Under the pieces are notes generated by a model that was not told the origin of the DNA, ran no database searches, and saw only the letters and a program-made list of their open reading frames with translations. Of a DNA stretch of 64,000 bases, positions 55,231-64,000 are shown piece after piece. The translations under genes were made by a program, and so were the position numbers. Position 1 is the stretch's first letter, and each line of letters begins with the position of its first letter. The stretch is from Thalassoglobus neptunius (lineage in GTDB: Bacteria; Planctomycetota; Planctomycetia; Planctomycetales; Planctomycetaceae): contig NZ_SIHI01000001.1 in the NCBI RefSeq assembly GCF_007859735.1, positions 1 through 64,000 on the forward strand. The letters run 5' to 3'.

Positions 55231-56919
55231 ATGTTGCGAACACTGAGATTCATTCCCGTTTTTGTCCTCAGCCTCTCCATCGGAGCTGCTGCTCAGGACG
55301 CCCCCCTCACCTACTTCTCCAAAGACGTAGACATCGTCCTCCGTCTGAATGAACCGGACAAAACGGTTGAGAGCGTCGTCGCTCTCGTTGACGCCGTTCA
55401 GCCGGGATTGGGAGAGATGGCGCGGGCTGCTGTTGTTGAGAATCTCGGCCGAGCGATTTCGAACCGGACCCTGACCGGTGTCGACATGACCCGAAGCTGG
55501 TACATAACCGTTCACTCACAGGGACGTGCCGAGCCGCTGGTTGTCTTCGCGATTCCTGCAATTGAAACAGGCGATCTGGTCGGAGCACTGGGTGACACTA
55601 TGCAAACCCGAGTTGAAGGCGACTGGGTCTTCTACACCGACAAAGGCGATTTGCCCGAACCAGCCACTGGCGATGACTCGATTCATGCAGCGATGGCGGA
55701 ACCCATCGCGAAAGTCCTTGCCCAGGGCGAGTTGGGAATCTTCGTCAACGCCAACCATCTGACTCAGGTCTATTCTGAGGAGATTGAAACTGGTTACGAA
55801 GAGGTTCTCGAACAACTCAACAATCTGCGTTTCGCGATTCCTCAGAACTCCGGAGTCAACATCGGCCCCGTCATTGAGATGTACGGAACGATGGTCGAAT
55901 CCTTCTTCCAGGCCGTGAGAGATGCAGACGCACTTTCGATCGCCGTATCGGTCGATCAGAAAGGAATCCGATTTGAAGAACTCGCTGAATTCCGAAGCGG
56001 AACAGACTCAGCCAAGTTCCTCGAAGACCTTCCAACGTCCCCGATCGCTGAACTCTCAAAACTTCCCAAAGGCGCAGCAGCGTACTACGGGCTGAACAAC
56101 GGCGTGAAAGATTTGACTCGCTGGGGAGTTGGCCTCAGTGCGGGAATGTCGGAAGACCCAGAATCTCGCGAGAAAATCGATGCTGTCATTGAGCAACTCG
56201 ACGACGTGGAAATGGGTTCCATGGCAGCCAGCGTGACGATCGGTGACGCTTCCGACGGAATGATTCAGGCGACCGGTATCGGTCACGCAGAGCCGATGGA
56301 CAAATTCAAGACGTACATGCGTGAGAGCATTGTCGCCATGAGCGACATCGAATTCCCGGGAGTCACTCAAACATCGACGATCGATGAAGATGGCGAAACC
56401 TTCGGCGATTACACAGCTGATGTCATTAAGATCGTCCAGGAATACGATCCGTCACAACCCGGAATCGAAATGCAGGAGCAGTTCCAGAAAGTCATGTTCG
56501 GCTCGGAGGGAATTCAATCCCGCGTCGTGTATCTCGACAATGCCTATCTTTCCATCATGGGTGGAGGCAAAGAGGGAGCGGAACAGTTCTTGAAGAACTA
56601 TCAGTCGGGACGGGAAAACGGTCTTGCTGAGAATCGAGCGAACCTGATGGAAGAGGTTAATGCGATCCTCTTTGTCGACGTGGCCAGCGGAACGGCCGGA
56701 ATCCTGAAAGCTGTCTCCACAGTCGAAGGTTTGCCACCAATGCCGTTTGATGTTCAGACGATCGACAACCTCTATCTCACTCAATCATACATCGGGACCG
56801 CACTGGCAGCGGAAGGACGTTCTGCCCGTTGTCGAACGGACTTGCCAGTCGCTCAGATGCAGAACATCGCCAAGCTCGTCATGTTGTTTGCACCATTGGC
56901 AGCTGGCCAGCAGTTCTAA
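55231..56919 (+). CDS. Large exported protein of unknown function
   Basis: The 562-residue product begins with a signal peptide (MLRTLRFIPVFVLSLSIG, cleaved after AAAQ). The mature chain starts APLTYFSKDVDIVLRLNEPDKT and has repeated elements where 'LPKGAAAYYGLNNGVKDL' resembles a second pass, a pattern seen in DUF3352-like planctomycete proteins, but I cannot assign it firmly. It is acidic, and the end (LPVAQMQNIAKLVML) is hydrophobic. The ATG at 55231 is used rather than the TTG at 55213. A terminator follows at 56961. Confidence 0.75.
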   Translation: MLRTLRFIPVFVLSLSIGAAAQDAPLTYFSKDVDIVLRLNEPDKTVESVVALVDAVQPGLGEMARAAVVENLGRAISNRTLTGVDMTRSWYITVHSQGRAEPLVVFAIPAIETGDLVGALGDTMQTRVEGDWVFYTDKGDLPEPATGDDSIHAAMAEPIAKVLAQGELGIFVNANHLTQVYSEEIETGYEEVLEQLNNLRFAIPQNSGVNIGPVIEMYGTMVESFFQAVRDADALSIAVSVDQKGIRFEELAEFRSGTDSAKFLEDLPTSPIAELSKLPKGAAAYYGLNNGVKDLTRWGVGLSAGMSEDPESREKIDAVIEQLDDVEMGSMAASVTIGDASDGMIQATGIGHAEPMDKFKTYMRESIVAMSDIEFPGVTQTSTIDEDGETFGDYTADVIKIVQEYDPSQPGIEMQEQFQKVMFGSEGIQSRVVYLDNAYLSIMGGGKEGAEQFLKNYQSGRENGLAENRANLMEEVNAILFVDVASGTAGILKAVSTVEGLPPMPFDVQTIDNLYLTQSYIGTALAAEGRSARCRTDLPVAQMQNIAKLVMLFAPLAAGQQF

Positions 56920-56960
56920 GACTTCTCGTAGTTTGAAGCATTGCTTCACGAGTCAATCAC

Positions 56961-56997
56961 CGGGGCAGCCATCACTCGAAGGCTGTCCCGTTTTTTT
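56961..56997 (+). terminator. Terminator after the 55231 gene
   Basis: CGGGGCAGCC pairs with GGCTGTCCCG (one G-T) around ten bases and is followed by seven T, 42 bases after the stop. Confidence 0.85.
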
Positions 56998-57233
56998 GCT
57001 GATTGCGAAGAGTTCATGCACCAAAAATTACTCTTGTTGTTCGCCGCTCAAGCTTCGTGAACAGCCGCAGGGTGTGAGATCACTCATCGGTCTGTTATGG
57101 TTCGAATTCGTCGAACCCCAGCCGTGAAAGTTTTCCTGTCTCATTGAGCATCCTCATGAGTGGATGGCCGAAGAGAAGTCGCATGGCGTTGGAACAGGAG
57201 AACCGCGGCGCGTCTCCATGAAGGAAAAGACTA

Positions 57234-57452
57234 ATGGCGAAGAAAGCAGCTTCCGCAAAGAAGGCTCCGACTCTGACCGACCTGTACGATCAGGTCTCAC
57301 GCAAGGCAGACACTGCGAAAACGCAGATCAATGCGGCTGAAACAAAACGCGTTCTCGCATGCTTTTTCGATGCCCTTGAAGACTATTCCCCAGCTGAAGC
57401 AATGGACCTTGTCGCGAAAGGTCTCAAGGCTGCACAAAAACGCCGACGCTAG
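57234..57452 (+). CDS. Small basic protein of unknown function
   Basis: The 72-residue protein has a Lys/Ala-rich start (MAKKAASAKKAPTLTDLYD), a helical middle (AAETKRVLACFFDALEDYS) and a basic end (KGLKAAQKRRR). The charge pattern is like small nucleoid-associated proteins, and it could bind nucleic acid, but no known fold is evident. AAGGAAAAG precedes the ATG. Its stop TAG is the first three bases of repeat copy B. Confidence 0.7.
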   Translation: MAKKAASAKKAPTLTDLYDQVSRKADTAKTQINAAETKRVLACFFDALEDYSPAEAMDLVAKGLKAAQKRRR

Positions 57453-57560
57453 AGCAAGTTGCTCTTTCCTGTGAACTCGCTTGGGCTGTCTCATCAGACG
57501 AAATGCTGAGTCCGCTCGTGCGAGTGAGTGCGATCTCAATCAGAAAAGACTCTGAACGCA
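57450..57560 (+). repeat. Dispersed stop-codon repeat, copy B
   Basis: It begins TAGAGCAAGTTGCTCTTTCC, identical for 20 bases to copy A, and shares GTGxACTCGCTTG, TCATCAG, GCTCGTGCGAGTGAGTGC and AATCAGAAAA with it. The minus-strand reading again gives VHRKEQLAL. The right edge is approximate. Confidence 0.8.
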
Positions 57561-57877
57561 TCGATTCAGTGAGACTTGGCCAAGTGAACGCTGGTCGAGT
57601 GAGAACGAGCAGAGTCTCGCGTGACTCGAACGGCCGATCATTGCGAGATTCACTCCACGAGTCTTTCGGGAACATTGACGTCTATGCACGACGCCTGTGA
57701 ACAACGTCTGTGCATGCCCTTTGTGCAACATGAAGAGTGACAAAGAAAGAGCGGACAAAGATTTCTCTTTGTCCGCTCTCTTCAATTTCACTCTTCAACA
57801 CATCGTCGCCGCGATGTTGGATTCATCGAAGCGGGCTCGGGAAAACTCGTCCAATCACATTCTCCGCATTGGAGTGA
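57453..57877. other. Intergenic region with repeat B and a long inverted repeat
   Basis: The 425 bases between the small basic protein and the malic enzyme gene (convergent) hold repeat copy B and the hairpin at 57732-57796. Otherwise no gene is visible. Confidence 0.5.
57732..57796. terminator. Double-stem bidirectional terminator
   Basis: The inner 14-bp stem (AGAGCGGACAAAGA with its complement, loop TTTC) is nested in an outer 9-bp stem (GAAGAGTGA/TCACTCTTC). It lies between convergent genes and is T-rich on the plus side and A-rich on the minus side. Confidence 0.7.
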
Positions 57878-59302
57878 TCATGCTTGCGGAGTTGGTTTTC
57901 CCCGTCGAGCCACTCCGGTTTCGACGGCAACTTTCGAAACCTGTTCAGCGACGGCGGTCGAGACCCGGCGATCAAAGACACTCGGGATAATGTAGTCCGG
58001 GTGCAGATCTGATTCGGAAATCACACTCGCAATTGCGTCAGCTGCGGCGATCTTAATTTCTTCGTTGATGTTTCGAGCGCGAACATCCAGAAGCCCTCGG
58101 AAGAGACCCGGAAAGCAAAGGACGTTGTTGATCTGGTTCGGATAATCTGAGCGGCCGGTCGCCATCACTTTGACATTCGCGGAAGCATGCTCCGGCAAGA
58201 TCTCGGGATCAGGGTTGGCGAGAGCAAACACAATCGCGTCGTCCGCCATGGCTTCCACATCAGAAGTCTGAAGTGCTCCGGCAACAGAAACTCCGACGAA
58301 AAGGTCTGCCCCCCGAATAACTTCAGAAAGTGATCCCGCTCGGTTTTGCGGATTCGTATGTTCCGCCAGCCAGACTTTCAGAGGATTCACATATTCAGTC
58401 CGCCCGCGTGAAATCGCTCCCTTGCTGTCACAGACAACCATGTTCGCAACACCCACAGAGGTCAGCAGTTTGGCAATCGCAACCCCAGCAGCTCCTGCAC
58501 CATTGATGACGACTTCGATCTCATCCATCGACTTCTTGACGACTTTCAGTGCATTCTTCAGTGCGGCAAGAACGACAACAGCTGTCCCGTGCTGATCATC
58601 ATGAAAGACAGGGATGTCGATTTCTTCCTGAAGACGTTCCTCAATTTCGACGCACCGTGGGGAAGAGATGTCTTCGAGATTGATTCCGCCGAATGTTGGA
58701 GCCAAATGCTTCACGGTTTGAATGATTTCTTCAACATCCTGAGTCTGCAGGCAGATCGGAAATGCGTCGACTCCTCCAAACTCCTTGAAGAGAAGCGCCT
58801 TCCCTTCCATGACGGGCATAGCTGCAAGCGGGCCAATGTTTCCCAACCCGAGAACTGCTGACCCGTCGCTGACAACAGCAACGGTGTTACGACGGATCGT
58901 CAGGTTAAATGACGCATCCGGATCCGCTTCAATTGCTTTGCAAACTCGAGCGACGCCGGGAGTGTAGGCCATCGACAAGTCGTCACGAGTCTTAACTGGC
59001 ACCTTGGAAACCACCTCGATCTTTCCGCCGAGATGCATCAGAAACGTTCGGTCCGAAACGTTGGAGACTTCCACTCCATCGAGAGTGTTGATCTTTTCGA
59101 CGATGCGTTCCCCATGCTCTACATCGGTGGCTTGCACGGTGATGTCGCGAACCAGAGTTCCGTCGAGGCTGTTCACGATGTCCACGGCACCAATGTAGCC
59201 GCCTGCGTCTCCGATCGCAGATGTGATTTTGCCGAGAGCACCCGGAACGTCAAAGTAACGAAGGCGGACCGTGATGCTGTAAGCGGGGCTGTAATGACTC
59301 AT
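57878..59302 (-). CDS. Malic enzyme, NAD-type, with N-terminal ACT domain
   Basis: The 474-residue enzyme decarboxylates malate to pyruvate with reduction of NAD(P). An ACT-type domain fills residues 1-85 (VRLRYFDVPGALGKITSAI), suggesting amino-acid or other allosteric control. The catalytic Tyr lies in SMAYTPGVARVCKAI, Lys in MEGKALLFKEFGGVDAFP, the metal site in VFHDDQHGTAVVV, and the nucleotide site in VVINGAGAAGVAIAKL. It has no phosphotransacetylase-like tail, unlike MaeB. Start at ATG 59302. Single-gene unit facing a strong hairpin. Confidence 0.93.
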   Translation of the reverse strand: MSHYSPAYSITVRLRYFDVPGALGKITSAIGDAGGYIGAVDIVNSLDGTLVRDITVQATDVEHGERIVEKINTLDGVEVSNVSDRTFLMHLGGKIEVVSKVPVKTRDDLSMAYTPGVARVCKAIEADPDASFNLTIRRNTVAVVSDGSAVLGLGNIGPLAAMPVMEGKALLFKEFGGVDAFPICLQTQDVEEIIQTVKHLAPTFGGINLEDISSPRCVEIEERLQEEIDIPVFHDDQHGTAVVVLAALKNALKVVKKSMDEIEVVINGAGAAGVAIAKLLTSVGVANMVVCDSKGAISRGRTEYVNPLKVWLAEHTNPQNRAGSLSEVIRGADLFVGVSVAGALQTSDVEAMADDAIVFALANPDPEILPEHASANVKVMATGRSDYPNQINNVLCFPGLFRGLLDVRARNINEEIKIAAADAIASVISESDLHPDYIIPSVFDRRVSTAVAEQVSKVAVETGVARRGKPTPQA

Positions 59303-59460
59303 GACGTACCTCGACCGAGCGGAATCTATGTGACGGTTTCATCTGACTTGAGCGTGACCGGCACGATGTCGCGAATGACAGAATTGGTGAGCGGCGTGAC
59401 AGTCTACGAATTCGCCCGGTTGATCGCGACCGAATCGAACAACAATCGGAAGTTTTGAAG

Positions 59461-60603
59461 CTACGGACTCTTGGAAGATTTCGCGTCTTTCAGAACGCGA
59501 GCCGGTGCTCCATGAACGCGTCGATTGAAGATCTCCGGATCGAACGGATCGGCCGACATTGATTTCTTCGTTGCAGAAGTCTGTTCGACCTCGCGTTGAG
59601 AGCCGATTTCCGACGCTTGAAGAGGTTGCGGCAGCAGTCGCGGTTCTTCATCGGAAACGACAGCTTCATGGTTGGCTTGCTGGGCTTGCGGTCCGAAAAG
59701 CAGAAATCGCGGTTGATTCGCAACTGGGTCAGCCTGGGCAGCGAGTTTCTTGCGGTCGATCTCCCCGGACTGGACGACTTCGAACACCCATTGACGAAGA
59801 CTGATCAGAAGCTTGTTATTGCTGCCAGCTAAGACAGCCGGATGTTTCGCATCAAGACCTGTCGGAGCGTTGAGAAGTGGGCTCGCTTGCGGATTGTCGT
59901 AATCGATCTGATCGATGACCGTCAGCAAATTCGCATGATTTTGCAGCCGATTACCAGCTGTTCCTCGCGAGCGAATTGTCGTCAGCTTGAATTCGGTCGG
60001 AGAAGCTTCTCCGTGACAATGGGCATTTCCACATTTGTTCAACAGAAGCGGCTGAACCTTGCGGATAAACCCCTGATGTGTTTCCCGAAACAATCCTGCT
60101 GTCGAACGTTCATCGAGTTCGACGAACCCGTCGCCCGTCTGAATGATTTTCGGTTTCGATGGCTTCTTTGATCTGTCGGCGATCTGCTGATCGACGTTGG
60201 AAAGCATCTCTCGCGAGTCCTCTCTGAGTGGATCGAGAATTCTCGCACGAGCAACTTCGGATTGTGCTTCCTCGAGGAGCCCATGCATCAGACACCACCG
60301 AGCGAGGATCATGTGGTCCTCGACCGTCGGATTCGGAACCCTGGCCCTTTTCACGCGATACGCATCCTGCAGCGACGCAGCCACAACATCAATTTGCGGG
60401 GCTGGAACCACATGAAACGCCCCGTTCATCTGAACTCCATAACCTCCCGGAACCTCGCCGATCACGCCGGCGAAGACCTGTCCATTCTTCAGGACAATCA
60501 CCCCGGAGGGGAACTGTTGAGCTAGAGACATTGAAGCGAGCACGAAAATCGCGATCACGAATGCGGCTATTTTCACAAGAGTCTTTGGAATGGTGGCAGC
60601 CAT
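59461..60603 (-). CDS. Exported planctomycete protein with a cytochrome-like C-H motif
   Basis: The 380-residue product starts at ATG 60603 (AGAAGGA 8 bases ahead) with a signal peptide (LVKIAAFVIAIFVLASMS, cleaved after LAQQ). Residues 25-90 form a small beta domain (VIVLKNGQVFAGVIGEV). Near residue 190, VQPLLLNKCGNAHCHG has a Cys followed four residues later by Cys-His. Canonical c-type haem sites are CxxCH, so this CxxxxCH is a variant that may or may not bind haem. The C-terminus is Gln/Ser/Lys-rich. No cytochrome-maturation or redox partner is adjacent. It could be a surface or respiratory protein. Confidence 0.72.
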   Translation of the reverse strand: MAATIPKTLVKIAAFVIAIFVLASMSLAQQFPSGVIVLKNGQVFAGVIGEVPGGYGVQMNGAFHVVPAPQIDVVAASLQDAYRVKRARVPNPTVEDHMILARWCLMHGLLEEAQSEVARARILDPLREDSREMLSNVDQQIADRSKKPSKPKIIQTGDGFVELDERSTAGLFRETHQGFIRKVQPLLLNKCGNAHCHGEASPTEFKLTTIRSRGTAGNRLQNHANLLTVIDQIDYDNPQASPLLNAPTGLDAKHPAVLAGSNNKLLISLRQWVFEVVQSGEIDRKKLAAQADPVANQPRFLLFGPQAQQANHEAVVSDEEPRLLPQPLQASEIGSQREVEQTSATKKSMSADPFDPEIFNRRVHGAPARVLKDAKSSKSP

Positions 60604-61045
60604 CACGGAATCCTTCTCGAGATGCTGATGCGCGAAAACCGCAAGTCTCGATGAGTGATAGATTCGGGTCAAGATCTCTTGTGTGGGCTCAATTTCTGCC
60701 AACAACATCAGCAATCGGACGGAAGAGAAAATTCCAGATGTTCCCCGACTTTGCCGAACAATCGTTTTAACTGGTCATGAAGTTTCCGCCCCGGGTGCAA
60801 TTTCTCAGGAAGTTGCTAGAGTGATTGGACTTGCGTTACAAAGTGTGATGCAGTGAACTCCTCGTTGCCGTCCCTGATTTCGTCCGAATTTCGTTGATTT
60901 CACCGACCGCGAAGCGAAACGACTTCCGGCGCGGAGCTGTCTTTACCTCGGATGGATGGGAATGGTGCCAACTGAGTTCAGAGAGAATCAAACGTCAGTC
61001 ATCCCATTTTGACTCCTCCCGTGCAGGAATTGCCGGAGCCCATCG
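60604..61045. other. Divergent intergenic region
   Basis: These 442 bases should hold the promoters of the flanking genes. Minus-strand codons remain open to 60714 without protein-like character. I see no RNA gene or repeat. Confidence 0.4.
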
Positions 61046-62773
61046 ATGCCGAAGATCCGTTGCCGTAGTTGCGAAAAAGTTCTCAACATCCCGGAAAAGG
61101 CACTAGGCAAGACAATCGCCTGTCCGAAGTGTCAGACCAAAATCAAAGTTCCTGCCGGGAAGTCAGGAGGCAAATCGCAGCCCAAACGGGCTCCGAAAAA
61201 GACAGCCTCGAAACCCTCGGCAAGTGATCCGTTCGGTTTTGGAGACATCGACGACTACGCACTCGAAGACCGGGAAAATCAGATTTGTCCATACTGCGCC
61301 GCAGACATGGATGAAGACGATCCGGTTTGCCGATCGTGCGGAATGAACGTCGAAACCGGTCAAATGGACCGGAAAGAACAGAAGAAGCGAGCGAGAAAAG
61401 GGCCTGACCCAAACCTGTTCTTCAAAGCGGTCTGGTCAGAGTCGGGGAGCTTTCTCAAGAAAGAATGGGGACTCGCGATTCGAACCGGTGGAGCCTGGAC
61501 GCTGTTTGGCGTGTTGACCATGCTCTGCGGGTTTATGGGATTCATCTACATTCAGGAGCAGATGCCTCCCAAAGTCTTCTGGATTTCCATGACAGTCCTT
61601 TCCTTCCTGGGTTTGCCGGGTTGGTTCTGGATTCTCGGATTGCGAATTATCGGAGACACCCGCCTCAGAAATAAATTTCAGTCGGATCGAATTCACTTCG
61701 ACCTGTTTGCTTCCATCGCTTCCGGAATTCGCGCGCTGGTGTGGCCCGGAATCGTCATGGGTCCGGTGACTCCGCTCCTGATCCTCGCAGGGATCGCGAT
61801 GTTTGCCTCAAACCCCGAAAATCCGGTGTTTGTGGGAATAGCCATTCTGTTGATTGGGGTCATTCCGTTGGTGCTCTTGCCACTGGCGATGATCCACATG
61901 ACCGCCAAATACAAGTACAAGGGTTGGATTCTGTGGGAACTGCTTAAGGATTTCACGAAGGCATTCCCCGGCGTGATTTATTTTCACATCGTAGCGTTCA
62001 TCGTCGCGATCCCGGCCGTTCTTGTCGCTGTGGGAATTTTCTATCTCATTCAGGACATCAATCCGTTTAACAGCTCCGTCGTCAACAACATCACAAAGAA
62101 TATCACCCAGTGGACGATCGACACGATCGGTATGAACGCGGATTCCGATTCGATGATCTACACGCTGATTCTTGTCCCTCTGAATATCAGCGCTGCATTT
62201 CTGCTCATCGCTCCCATCGGCTACATCGCAGCCTTTCCTGCGGTGTTTATCATGCGAGCCAATGGATGCCTGGGATACTACTACTCCTCGCTCATCGATA
62301 CGATTGAGCGAATGAAGACAGGAACTCCTGCAACCTTCTGGGTGCGGTATCTTTCTCACACCATCGACAACCTTCTTTACCCGCTGGCGTCATTTATCGT
62401 GACTGCGGACAAGCGAGCGATGTTGATCGGTCAGGTTCTCAACGGGGCGACGATTCTCATCATGCTCTTCAACAAAGCGATGTTGCCGATCATGGGAATC
62501 ATCTGGTTCCTGTATATGAACTGGATGTACTGGACGATTCAGGAAGGCTCTGAGCTGAAAAGCACAATGGGCAAAGACGCGTTCGGACTGATGGTGATCA
62601 CTGAAGACAACAAGAAAATGGACTTCAAGCAAGCCACCAAGAAGTGGGCTCTGCGGCTCTGCTTCCAGATCCTCGGAGGAATTCCGTTTCTGTTGACCGC
62701 TTTCCAGTCTCAGAAGCGGGCTCCGCACGACCTGCTGACGAAGTCGAAAGTTGTCTGGAAGGGTGACCGCTAA
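61046..62773 (+). CDS. Zinc-ribbon multi-span membrane protein
   Basis: The 575-residue protein starts with MPKIRCRSCEKVLNIPEKA then IACPKCQTKIKV, a CxxC/CxxC ribbon common to planctomycete proteins, followed by a Lys-rich linker and a second ribbon (CPYCAADMDEDDPVCRSCG, 82-100). From about 150 there are nine or so membrane spans in a layout that includes segments like GFMGFIYIQEQMPP and AFLLIAPIGYIAAFPAVF. Near the end a charged stretch is followed by LCFQILGGIPFLLTAF. It may sense or transport something in the inner membrane. GGAG precedes the ATG at 8 bases. No named family. Confidence 0.78.
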   Translation: MPKIRCRSCEKVLNIPEKALGKTIACPKCQTKIKVPAGKSGGKSQPKRAPKKTASKPSASDPFGFGDIDDYALEDRENQICPYCAADMDEDDPVCRSCGMNVETGQMDRKEQKKRARKGPDPNLFFKAVWSESGSFLKKEWGLAIRTGGAWTLFGVLTMLCGFMGFIYIQEQMPPKVFWISMTVLSFLGLPGWFWILGLRIIGDTRLRNKFQSDRIHFDLFASIASGIRALVWPGIVMGPVTPLLILAGIAMFASNPENPVFVGIAILLIGVIPLVLLPLAMIHMTAKYKYKGWILWELLKDFTKAFPGVIYFHIVAFIVAIPAVLVAVGIFYLIQDINPFNSSVVNNITKNITQWTIDTIGMNADSDSMIYTLILVPLNISAAFLLIAPIGYIAAFPAVFIMRANGCLGYYYSSLIDTIERMKTGTPATFWVRYLSHTIDNLLYPLASFIVTADKRAMLIGQVLNGATILIMLFNKAMLPIMGIIWFLYMNWMYWTIQEGSELKSTMGKDAFGLMVITEDNKKMDFKQATKKWALRLCFQILGGIPFLLTAFQSQKRAPHDLLTKSKVVWKGDR

Positions 62774-62780
62774 CTCGCCA

Positions 62781-63233
62781 TCATTTTCGATACAAACTCG
62801 ACAGCAGTTTTTGAGACTCTTCGTCCAGCTTCGCAGCGAGTTTGTCGAATTGTACGAAGTGCTGTTTCGACTCGTCGAGATTCCCGTCCATTCGGGCCGA
62901 GGCAGCACTGACCGCGTGAGTGCACGCCAAGTCGAAATCCGGAACGTCATCGATTTCGGTCAGCAACTGCAAACAGTTCGCTACCGATCTTCGAGCTTGT
63001 GATTCATCGTCCGCAACGATTGCGGCGGTGGCTAATAGAACCTGTGCACGCAGATTATTCAGCGGCTTTCCGATCTGCTTCCAATGCCAGGCAGCACTCG
63101 AAGCAGTCATCAACAATTCTTCTCGTTCCTCTTCGCTTCGGGATTCCGACTCAACAAGATCCCATGCTCGGTTGTTGCATTCAATCGCGAACCAGCGGTG
63201 CGCTTCGGCGACATCAAATTCCGGTTTGTCCAT
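62781..63233 (-). CDS. Helical cytoplasmic protein of unknown function
   Basis: The 150-residue protein is nearly all helical and acidic, with aromatic-rich pairs (EAHRWFAIECNNRAWDLV, AAWHWKQIGKPLNNLRAQ), in a pattern close to TPR or other helical-repeat folds. No signal peptide. It converges with the zinc-ribbon membrane gene, 7 bases from its stop. I recognise it only as a conserved-looking type. Confidence 0.68.
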   Translation of the reverse strand: MDKPEFDVAEAHRWFAIECNNRAWDLVESESRSEEEREELLMTASSAAWHWKQIGKPLNNLRAQVLLATAAIVADDESQARRSVANCLQLLTEIDDVPDFDLACTHAVSAASARMDGNLDESKQHFVQFDKLAAKLDEESQKLLSSLYRK

Positions 63234-63305
63234 CGATCGTTCCCTTCAACGTGTTCTTCGAATCGGTCTTCATGTACTCGCACAAATAACATGCACCCAA
63301 AAAAT

Positions 63306-63337
63306 AAGCTGCCCGACGCTTGGACGTCGAGCAGCTT
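63306..63337 (-). terminator. Terminator of the Gfo/Idh/MocA gene
   Basis: On the minus strand AAGCTGCTCGACG pairs with CGTCGGGCAGCTT (one G-T) around six bases, followed by ATTTTTTGGG. It lies 100 bases after the stop. Confidence 0.8.
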
Positions 63338-63436
63338 TCATCGTCTGAAACGAGTTCGGGCGAGTGCAGAGAAGTGATCAGAATCGAATGGTTTCCAGTG
63401 GCGTTCTGCGATTCGAATTGCACTCAGAACTCGTGA

Positions 63437-64000
63437 TTAATATTCCGAAGACTTGATAATTCCTGGGAGAGGAATTGGATATTTGCCATTCGCACCGGCA
63501 ACGAGTGGAGCAGGACCATCGACGGTGAGGCTGTCGATGGTTGGTGCAAACTCGTGTTCGCAGTTCAACATGTCATCGAAGGTCACGATCTGGCCAGTGT
63601 GTGCAGCCATTCGTCCCATGGAAGTGACAACACTCGCTTCGACTCCGCGTTGAACTTCATTGTAAGGCTGATCGTTTCGGATCGCGGAGATCAAGTGATC
63701 CCATTCGAGCTGGTAAGGAGTGACTTCCTTGCGTCCAAATGCCCAGACTTGATTGTCCTTGTCCATCTTCTGGCCCTTGAAAATCCGTGAACGGGCTGGG
63801 AAGTGAGAGGACGTTGAAATAATCGCTGAACCTTTGCTTCCTTGGGCATAGCTGGCGAATTCCTGATGGCAACCGACCATATTGCGGCCTTCCAGGAAGA
63901 ACTTGCTGCCGTCGGCGAAGGTGTATTCGACGGAATACGTGTCGAAGTTCTGGTCGACGAATTTCCCGCGATAGTTACGTCCACCGGACGCTTGAGCTTC
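63437..64000 (-). CDS. Gfo/Idh/MocA-family oxidoreductase, C-terminal part (cut by window end)
   Basis: The minus frame is open from base 64000 to the stop at 63437, giving 187 residues; the N-terminal NAD(P) Rossmann domain lies outside the window. The part seen has the typical C-terminal barrel-like half: FVDQNFDTYSVEYTFADGS, ARSRIFKGQKM, QLEWDHLISAIRNDQPYNEV and a closing PLPGIIKSSEY. Members act on sugars or inositols with NAD(P). Planctomycetes have many, often exported. The substrate is unknown. Confidence 0.85.
   Translation of the reverse strand, partial: EAQASGGRNYRGKFVDQNFDTYSVEYTFADGSKFFLEGRNMVGCHQEFASYAQGSKGSAIISTSSHFPARSRIFKGQKMDKDNQVWAFGRKEVTPYQLEWDHLISAIRNDQPYNEVQRGVEASVVTSMGRMAAHTGQIVTFDDMLNCEHEFAPTIDSLTVDGPAPLVAGANGKYPIPLPGIIKSSEY

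Overview
The window reads as chromosomal DNA of a planctomycete, probably Planctomycetia/Planctomycetales. The basis is the character of its proteins: a DUF1559 pseudopilin-type protein with an H-X9-DG-like tail, a Ser/Thr kinase with an N-terminal zinc ribbon and a C-terminal YbjN-like domain, many secreted Cys- or Pro-rich proteins with no clear family, a secreted protein with a cytochrome-like C-H motif, CHAD, MoxR, SMP-30 and Gfo/Idh/MocA proteins, and mostly monocistronic genes scattered on both strands. No species can be named from sequence alone.

Layout. 1-10.3 kb: a segment bounded by two inverted 205-bp copies of the same IS3-family right end (1-205 and 9920-10124). It holds a TolC-like lipoprotein, a FadL-like porin, ychF, aceE, tRNA-Ala(GGC) and a tyrosine recombinase right beside that tRNA. 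The right IS tail is fused directly to the 3' end of an unrelated DDE transposase. 10.5-19.3 kb: small membrane protein, mreB-mreC, DUF1559 protein, Cys-rich secreted protein, Ppx/GppA phosphatase, and an overlapping pair for hydroxyproline epimerisation and oxidation. 19.9-27.4 kb: envelope region with a second TolC-like lipoprotein, a LolA-like secreted protein, and three consecutive exported proteins, two of them paralogous and the third ending in a DUF11 domain. 27.6-43.1 kb: mostly housekeeping genes (argC, moxR-type ATPase, rsmD with an FHA gene, response regulator, purD, SDR, tRNA-Gly(GCC), tig, trpC, Nudix-like gene, fabH). 43.2-54.3 kb: radical SAM protein, serA, OsmC-like protein, Ser/Thr kinase, CHAD protein, sugar transporter, a degenerate aroDE-like gene, a membrane protein and aroB. 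54.4-64 kb: secreted proteins, NAD-type malic enzyme, zinc-ribbon multi-span membrane protein, and a Gfo/Idh/MocA oxidoreductase cut by the window end.

Amino-acid biosynthesis (argC, trpC, serA, aroB) is scattered rather than in operons. Likely co-transcribed sets are mreB-mreC, the hydroxyproline pair (4-base overlap), FHA-rsmD (5-base gap), aroB with its downstream membrane gene followed by aroDE-like and the transporter, and the 23.7-27.4 kb envelope genes, although strong hairpins separate some of these.

The most unusual observation is a dispersed repeat of about 110 bases present three times (32518, 57450, and 13120 on the minus strand). It starts with the same 16 bases each time, and its first three bases are the in-frame TAG stop codon of the gene it follows. 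Other points worth attention are the inverted IS ends, an aroDE-like protein lacking catalytic residues in both halves, an SDR with Phe in place of the catalytic Tyr, a 15-bp perfect inverted repeat between serA and the OsmC-like gene, and a gene-free, hairpin-rich 500 bases before fabH.
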